A DNA stretch of 64,000 bases, from the NCBI GenBank assembly GCA_025093555.1, contig JAIWNF010000009.1:888498-952497 (forward strand), read 5' to 3'. The position numbers were made by a program, and so were the translations under genes. Below are positions 57,758 to 64,000 of this stretch, one piece after another (position 1 is the first letter of the stretch; every line of letters begins with the position of its first letter). The notes beneath the pieces are model-generated. The model worked only from the letters and a program-made list of their open reading frames with translations, made no database searches and was not told the origin of the DNA. Origin of the DNA: Circinella umbellata (lineage: Eukaryota; Mucoromycota; Mucoromycetes; Mucorales; Lichtheimiaceae).

Positions 57758-59195
57758 GAACCATTCCTCCTCCCGAAAAGCTTTATCCTAAAGTAAAACT
57801 GCTTTTTGAAATATACGGTCCTCTAAAATGTGCACGAACTGGGCGTTTATTATTTGATAATGAAGCATGGAAGCAATCAAAGAACATTCTCAAGTCGATT
57901 CATGAAGGACAGGTTTCAGATCCACCAGGATTTTCATTTTACTTCCACATGAGAAAAGATAGAGATGGATTACCACTGTATCGCTGTTGTAGATGGACAA
58001 ATTCTTTAGAAGGAGGCATACATCAGAATATAATCAGAAAGTTCGGTTCATTTGGCGCTAGTCCTGAGTTAACAGATGCAGTACTCGCAGACTATCGATT
58101 ACGGCATAACATTGATGTAGGTGCTATGATATATAGACAATAAAGAAGGGCCAAGCTTTATAAGTGCATGCTTAATAATTGTATTATATTTTATAGGTTG
58201 GAACAATTAACCGATATGGTCGAGTTCACAAAGGTCATTATGAGCCTTGGCTCACACAACATATCAACAAAATGCATGAAAAGCTTGGACTTGAGTATAT
58301 TTACAATGAAGTTGGAGTTCATAGATATGCTTCTCAACTTGCACCATCCAATGAAAGTTTTGGTATTGGGCAACTTCCTAGCTCTGTGTTAAAACTATAT
58401 GGCATTAAACAAATCGACCACACGGCCAACAGTCCTGTAAGGCAGTATACATCATCTTCCGATTTGGCAACATTAGTTATTTTATATGGCTCGACGTTAC
58501 AAACTGCTGGTGCTCAACATAAATTTATCGCAAGACGCCAAGGAGTTGTGCATCCAATTTTGCCAGTGCAGACACAGGCCGAGCGTGACAAATTCAACGA
58601 TATACTTAAGACAAATTTTAGTGAGAGTTATACGAATCATAGAATGCCTGATTTTGAAGAATTTGCAAAGATTTGGTCCACATTTGTCGATGGCAAAAAC
58701 GTCTTTTACAAAACACCGGAGCATCTGCGAAGCTATTATAACGTCTGGAAAGACTTTCAAAATATTAGTAAAACAAAGCAAAATTATAAAGAGTCACTTG
58801 AATCTCTGCAGAAAGATCTTTGTTCATTAACTCGAAAATGTCACATCCCAGATGCAAAATCACCTGCAGCACTGATAATACCTCGTTTAGATAGCAATGA
58901 TATTATAAGAGCTCAAAAAATTACATTTCCGTATTATAAACCTACTATACAAAAGGATACACATATAATTCTACCAGTGGCTATACCAAGAAATCCTATA
59001 TGTACTAGAAATAATGATAATTATCAGCAAAGCAATGATGCATTGTCATCATCATTTTCTTCTTCTTCCTCGCCATTATCTAACAATGTTGAACAGAATA
59101 ATACACAATCCCCTCGCCTTCTTTCTCGCCCAACAGTATTTACTACAGTGGACCTTCCACCTTTACGAAAAGCTAAATCTTTGCACGATCTGTAG
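57758..59195 (+). CDS. C-terminal domain of the exonuclease element gene
   Basis: Two exons (57758-58116, 58197-59195) join in phase without stops, giving about 450 residues. The core is FYFHMRKDRDGLPLYRCCRW, NSLEGGIHQNIIRKFGSFGA, LADYRLRHNID and, after the intron, NRYGRVHKGHYEPWLTQHI. It shares the G-LPLYRC-R-T/W-NS-EGG-HQN pattern that I associate with C-terminal regions of multicopy fungal exonuclease proteins. A Ser-rich tail ends RKAKSLHDL. Function unknown. It probably belongs to one ancestral gene with the preceding pieces, and its retained frame contrasts with their decay. Confidence 0.6.
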
Positions 59196-59925
59196 AAGTG
59201 TAACATGTAAGGGCAAAATAGGGAAAAAAAAGTGTCCTCAATAGAACAGAAATAACTAGCTATTACGTTACTATATAAGCCATCCTTTCTCCTTAGCTAT
59301 TTATCTTTATCTTTTTAATTTTCTTCAAAATATTACAAATCATTACTTAAATCAATCCTCCTCATCATTTACCCTCAGCTTCGCTTCGGGTAGGGATCTT
59401 AGTACAATCCAGATTTATAAACCGATCCGTTTTTCATATGGATTGGATCGGATTTGGATTGTGTCTCAGCGGATTTGGATCGGATTTGGATCGTAATTCT
59501 AGAATCCGGATTGTAAACGGATTGAGATCTATGGATCCGTCGGATTTTTCTGATCTGTCATTATAATTATAGAGTAATGGATCAAAGTTTTAACAATACT
59601 GTGGTAAGGTATATATATATATTCAAATAAAGAAGAGAGTAAGTTTTTATATATTATTGTATACGTGAATAAAGCAGCTGAAAAAAAAGTAGTAATGGCT
59701 TTAATATAGAAAAAAAATATCTGAAAAGAAAAAAACAAAAAGTGAAGATTAAAAAGAGAGATTAATGAACTTTATCATTATTCTTAATAATAAAGAGAAT
59801 TATGAACTTTTATTTGATTGTAAACAGAAAAGGTAAACTTATACCTCTTTTTTTTTCAGCACACTGGAAATTTACTACTTGCCCCCAAAAAAAAAAATTC
59901 ACATCATGTTATATTTCTACATTTT

Positions 59926-60090
59926 CACTATGAACTTTTTTATCACTATAACTTTTTTTTCCTACTATAACTTTCCCACTATAATTTTTTTTAACTATAA
60001 CTTTCTTTTCCCATTGTAACTTCTTTTTTCCCATTATTATAACTTTTTATTACTACAATTCTTTTTTTATTATAACTTATTTATTTCCTA
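59926..60090. repeat. Degenerate minisatellite, CTATAACTTTTTT-type units
   Basis: About nine diverged tandem copies of (A)CTATAACTTT followed by T/C runs, with variants such as CATTGTAACTTC and TACAATTC. Confidence 0.7.
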
Positions 60091-60149
60091 TTATGTTTTT
60101 CAAACCAAAATAATAAATAATGCACCTTCGTTACCAATGTTTTACTTTT

Positions 60150-60570
60150 TGTTGTATCCAACACATATTATTCATAAAGATAATTATTTGTCATTCTAAT
60201 TATTAAAGTATAGCGTATCTTTAATTATGCTTTGCTGACATTTCGTGTATTTCCCTATTTGGACCATAATTTATAAGAACACAGAAGTCCGTCTTCTATA
60301 ATGATATAAGGTTACAGCTGCATAGATATATCATATCGTCAACCGCTCAAAGTCTAATCTTAATATCATTAATCTTATATTCATAATTCACACAGCCATG
60401 ACAAATATAAATCTTACGTATACATATATCAATATATCCCACTGATAATAAGATTCATATAAATAGAGATAATATTTTATTTTAATAAACTTGAGTTCAA
60501 TTATTGTTCTTTTGGGTCTCGTTGACTTTTTAACGTCTCTTTTATTTTATTATATTTGATTGATATAACA
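60150..60570. repeat. Solo LTR (421-bp family), copy 2
   Basis: Starts TGTTGTATCC and ends GATATAACA, with the same length as the copy at 39712-40132. The 5-bp target duplication CTTTT is perfect (60145-60149 and 60571-60575). Confidence 0.93.
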
Positions 60571-60808
60571 CTTTTCTTAAACGATCTCAAACGACTACCA
60601 TACACAATCTTGTAAAACACCTTCTCTCATGAAAAAATACTGTGACATCTACTGTGTAGCCTAAATTTTCATCTAATTGTTTCTTTTGCATTACGGATTA
60701 CGGATTCAATCCGGAGTTTTATGAAATGGATTCAGATTGCAATTCTCTAATCCATGGACAATCTGGATTTCTGAAAATCCGATCCGGATCGGTCTACTAA
60801 GAACCCTA

Positions 60809-61826
60809 GATCTGATAAAACTGACACAGACGGCACAGGGAAAATAAGATAATCCTCAGTGTGTGAGGGTAAAATAATAAGAAAATAAAATAAAATGGAC
60901 ACAGCCAGTAACTGCAAGATAAAAATAACAATATAAAATAACAAAAGGGGTAGAGTAATTATGTTTATACCAGAACAAACAACAATCAATCCAATAACGA
61001 AACTATTATAGGAAAAACGGATCGATTCTAACAGGAAATAATGAAAGGTGAATTCTTCGATAATTTTATTACTAAAAATTTGATGATTATTTATAGGGAT
61101 GGGTTTATGATGGAAAATTCTAATTATATGTTGGCAGAATAATAATAATAATGATAATGATAACACTAATAATTATAAGGTAATTGACAACTAAAGGGAC
61201 AGATAAAAGATAGAATTACAGTAGGATAGCATAATAAAAGGTAAGGAATTGGATCTAACATGGATGGAAATCATGGGAAGTGGAAAATAAAATAAACAAA
61301 CTAAAATAAGCTAAAATAAGTAAACTAAAATAAGTAACTAAAATAAGTCTATAAGATAGTTTGATGTGAGTTAGAAAATGATAGACTAGGAAATGGTTGA
61401 AGAAAAGGGATCCAAAAATATGGATGTAATAAGGAGTGTTGAAGGGTTTAAGTAGATAAATAATTACGGATGATTAAAGAAACAATGAATCAGATGGAAA
61501 GATGTATGATTTCAGGGTCGATTATGTAAGCATTTTTGGGTGAATATAGGGCATTAACAGCTTGGCCGGATAATCCATTCCACAGCGTGTCAAAACTGAC
61601 ACGTGGTAGAGTTCCCCTTGTTGTAAAGTCTGTCAAAAGAAAAAGGTAAAAGTAAAAGTAAAAAAGATAAAAAAGATGAAGATTTATTATTTTGTGGTTG
61701 AACCGCCCGTATTTATACATACTTAAGTGGTCACATGAACACCCAAGGATCAAACTCTAAGTCATGAATCACGCGAACCTTTTCTTTGGTCTGACCAAAC
61801 GAAACTACCACACAACGTGTCAAAGC
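60809..61826. other. AT-rich spacer left of the third Ty3 element
   Basis: No gene is supported. It contains a short tandem array of ACTAAAATAAGTA-like units (about 61297-61348) and a 7-bp perfect palindrome CGTGTCA...TGACACG (61586-61603). Confidence 0.5.
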
Positions 61827-62412
61827 TGTCAGATCTGTTATAAATTTATATAACTAATTGCCGCACCTTAATGTTAATAGTAATAACCAGGATTCTTCGG
61901 TAGATGAAACACAATAAATTATGCCACAAGGGAAATGATTATAAAGAAGGTGAGGAAGTAAAGTAAGAAACAAGTAGACTAATTGATAATTAGATAGATA
62001 GATAGTTCAATTGATCAGTTCGTTGATAAGTTCGTTTATTCGTTAGTTAATTGATTCTTGTTTATTATTATTATTTTGAATGGTATTTATATAAAAGCAA
62101 AAATAAAAATAATAATATTGATCAATATGATCAATGAGAAGCAATACAAAAATAATAAATTATAGATCATTAAAATGATCTTCCATAATATCATAAAAGA
62201 GAACGATATTAAAAATGGGAGGGAACGTGGTAGGTAATAATAATAAATAATATAAAAACGTGGATAGGGGAGCAAAGGGGAACAACGGGTAAATACGTTA
62301 GGCAGAAGTATTTACCCGGCGACGACCCAGATTCTTGGGTTGGAATCGTCGCTTCGCCGTCACGTTTGGAGCTGACGCGGAATTGGAAACAACACCCGCT
62401 TCAGACGCGACA
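61827..62412 (-). repeat. Solo LTR, relative of the third Ty3 element
   Basis: 586 bp; starts TGTCAGATCT and ends CAGACGCGACA. It is collinear with the LTR at 62417-63089 except for about 85 bp missing near its middle and scattered substitutions. Confidence 0.85.
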
Positions 62413-62416
62413 AAAA

Positions 62417-63089
62417 TGTCAGATCCGTTGTAAATTTATATGACTAATCGCCGCACCTTAACGTTAATAGTAATAACCAGGATTCTTCGGTAGATGAAAC
62501 ACAATAAATTATGCCACAAGGGAAATGATTATAAAGAAGGTGAGGAAGTAAAATAAGAAACAAGTAGACTAATTGATAATTCCGTTGATAAGTTCATTTA
62601 TTCGTTAATTGATTAATTATTTTATTATTATTATTTTGAATGGTATTTATATAAAAACAAAAATAAAAATAATAATATTTTCAAATAAGAATGTGAAACG
62701 ATAATATTATTAAATAATAATATTATGCAAAACCGCATGATCGTTATCATGCTAATATTAAGAAATAACGAAATCAAATAAATTAAAACAGAATATTGAT
62801 CAATATGATCAATGAGAGGCAATACAAAAATAATAAATTATAGATCATTAAAATGATCTTCCATAATATCGTAAAAGAGAACAATATTAAAAATGGGAGG
62901 AAACGTGGAAGGCAATAATAATAAATAAGATAAAACGTGGATAGGGGAGCAAAGGGGAATAATGGGTAAATACGTTAGGCAGAAGTATTTACCCGGCGAC
63001 GACCCGGATTCCTGGGTTGGAATCGTCGCTTCGCCGTCACGTTTGAAGCTGACGCGGAACTAGGAGTAAAACCCGCTTCAGACGCGACA
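62417..63089 (-). repeat. 3' LTR of the third Ty3 element
   Basis: 673 bp; starts TGTCAGATCC and ends CAGACGCGACA, immediately followed by a minus-strand polypurine tract (63090-63103, GGGAGGGGGTGT). Separated from the solo LTR by only AAAA (62413-62416). Confidence 0.85.
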
Positions 63090-63118
63090 ACACCCCCTCC
63101 CTTGCTTGATGTTCGCCC

Positions 63119-64000
63119 TCAAACATCGTCGGAATGACCATGCACAGATTCTACCAAAGGAGGCACCACTGGGTCCGGTTCAACAGAGGGCGCCTTCGCC
63201 TTGTCAACAATACCGTCTTCACCAGGTAATTGCATTGCTGCACGCCATTCACGACGAGTGGTCGTCGGGTCAAACCAAGGAGTAGTAGGTTCCGTCTCAA
63301 AATTTACCTTGGCCAACCGGTCAACATGTACCCACGAATCTAACAATTTACCTTGAATTGTTTCTAGCTGATAGGTACCAAAATCCGAATTTTTATTGAC
63401 TACCACATAAGGACCTTTATACACCGGCTCCAGACCATAACGACCTTCATGCGTCATTTTTCACGTAATCACCAATATCAAAATCACGGATATCTAACGC
63501 CTTATCCCAACGATCCTTATCATATTGACTAATGGCTCCATTCTAGCTTTGCAGCAGCACGAGCTTGGTCCAAATTTTCGAGTTCTTGAGCAGTTAATTC
63601 AGCAATAACCCTTGGATCTTTTAAAGCATGATCAGGGATATACGGCCTTAAGAAATCACCAGGAAGAACAGGATCACGACCATATGTTAAATAATAAGGA
63701 CTATACTTGGCAGTAGTATGGGTTCGAATTCGACAGGCAAAAAGAGCAGCGTCCAAGTATTGATCCCAAATATGGAGAGCACCATTCGTATACTTTCGTA
63801 GCATTTGTTTAATACGCCGTTATACCTTTCGCACTTGGAATTTGATCTTGCATGAAAGGCACTTGTGAAACGATGAGCTGTTTTAATACGTTCAGTATAA
63901 AAACGAACAACTTTACTCATAAAATTAGCACCACGATCAGTTACGATCTCTTTCGGACACGAGAAACGCATAACGATTTCTTCATACAAGAAGTCAGCAC
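63119..64000 (-). pseudogene. Third Ty3 element: integrase, frameshifted, runs off the window
   Basis: The minus strand encodes the end of a Ty3 pol. It shows VTDRGANFMSKVV (integrase second Asp) and HARSNSKCERYNG (catalytic Glu), then IWDQYLDAALFACRIRTH and a GPY/F module (VYKGPYVVV...SWVHVDRL). It is close to the element at 48287. Three frame changes are needed (near 63805, 63533 and 63463; the last is at an A-run), so this copy is defective. The rest lies beyond the right edge. Confidence 0.85.

Larger units (their letters stand above)
59391..60808. mobile_element. TAGGG-ended non-autonomous element with GGATCGGAT repeats
   Basis: The left end reads TAGGGATCTTAGTA and the right end is the reverse complement of TAGGGTTCTTAGTA, giving short imperfect terminal inverted repeats. 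Both sides next carry clusters of GGATCGGAT, GGATTTGGAT and CCGGATTG motifs (59425-59555 and 60690-60790). The YAGGG termini recall hAT-type elements, but no 8-bp target duplication was found. It has no coding potential. A solo LTR sits inside it. Confidence 0.5.

Noticed and set aside
59391..60816. 8-bp hAT target duplication at the TAGGG-ended element
   Set aside because: Flanks GCTTCGGG and GATCTGAT do not match, so hAT membership is left open.
61586..61603. CGTGTCA...TGACACG palindrome as an operator or transposon end
   Set aside because: A single 7-bp inverted repeat with no second copy in matching orientation; could be chance.

Overview
The window looks like nuclear DNA of an early-diverging filamentous fungus, most likely Mucoromycota (Mucorales-like). 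It is strongly AT-rich. The genes are broken by many short GT-AG introns of about 60-250 bp, and the proteins are fungal: a cytochrome b5/acyl-CoA dehydrogenase fusion, a fungal sugar/H+ symporter and a Kre9/Knh1-like wall protein. The repeats include Ty3 and DIRS retroelements and a FAR1-type MULE. The species cannot be read from the sequence alone.

Layout. 1-35 kb is mostly ordinary genic DNA separated by AT-rich spacers. In order it holds a secreted Kre9/Knh1-like protein, a 56-aa cytochrome c oxidase subunit (Cox9 type, minus strand) divergent from ribokinase, a small type I membrane protein, a PSMG4-like proteasome assembly chaperone, an aldo/keto reductase, a PTPMT1-like dual-specificity phosphatase and a sugar transporter. 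A TA-flanked foldback element (MITE) follows, then a frameshifted CxxC/coiled-coil gene and a decayed minus-strand gene. After these come the cyt b5-acyl-CoA dehydrogenase fusion, a PACT-domain spindle-pole/centrosome protein, a Nudix hydrolase and gamma-SNAP (minus). For nearly all of these genes the exon phases add up exactly.

35-64 kb is a transposon graveyard holding a few young insertions. It contains a MULE remnant with FAR1 and OTU domains and an internal inversion. Next is a DIRS-type retroelement fragment interrupted by a solo LTR with perfect 5-bp target duplications. A full-length chromodomain Ty3 element (41592-47466, CACCC target duplication) follows. Then come a cluster of perfect small hairpins, a tRNA-Leu(CAG) gene and a second full-length Ty3 element (48287-53566). 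The second element carries a textbook -1 frameshift signal at the gag-pol junction. Downstream are tandem and inverted LTR fragments with a 46-bp perfect palindrome, and a decayed multi-exon element gene with a DEDDy 3'-5' exonuclease module. A TAGGG-ended repeat containing a second copy of the 421-bp solo LTR follows. The window ends inside a third Ty3 element on the minus strand with a frameshifted integrase.

The cellular genes are independent housekeeping functions (respiration, ribose use, proteasome assembly, vesicle fusion, lipid phosphate and acyl-CoA metabolism), not a pathway cluster. The most unusual signals are in the repeats: the -1 frameshift cassette, the RIP-like CpA-to-TpA bias between the chromovirus LTRs, the hairpin cluster at the chromovirus target site and the inverted MULE. 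All identifications come from reading motifs, without database searches.
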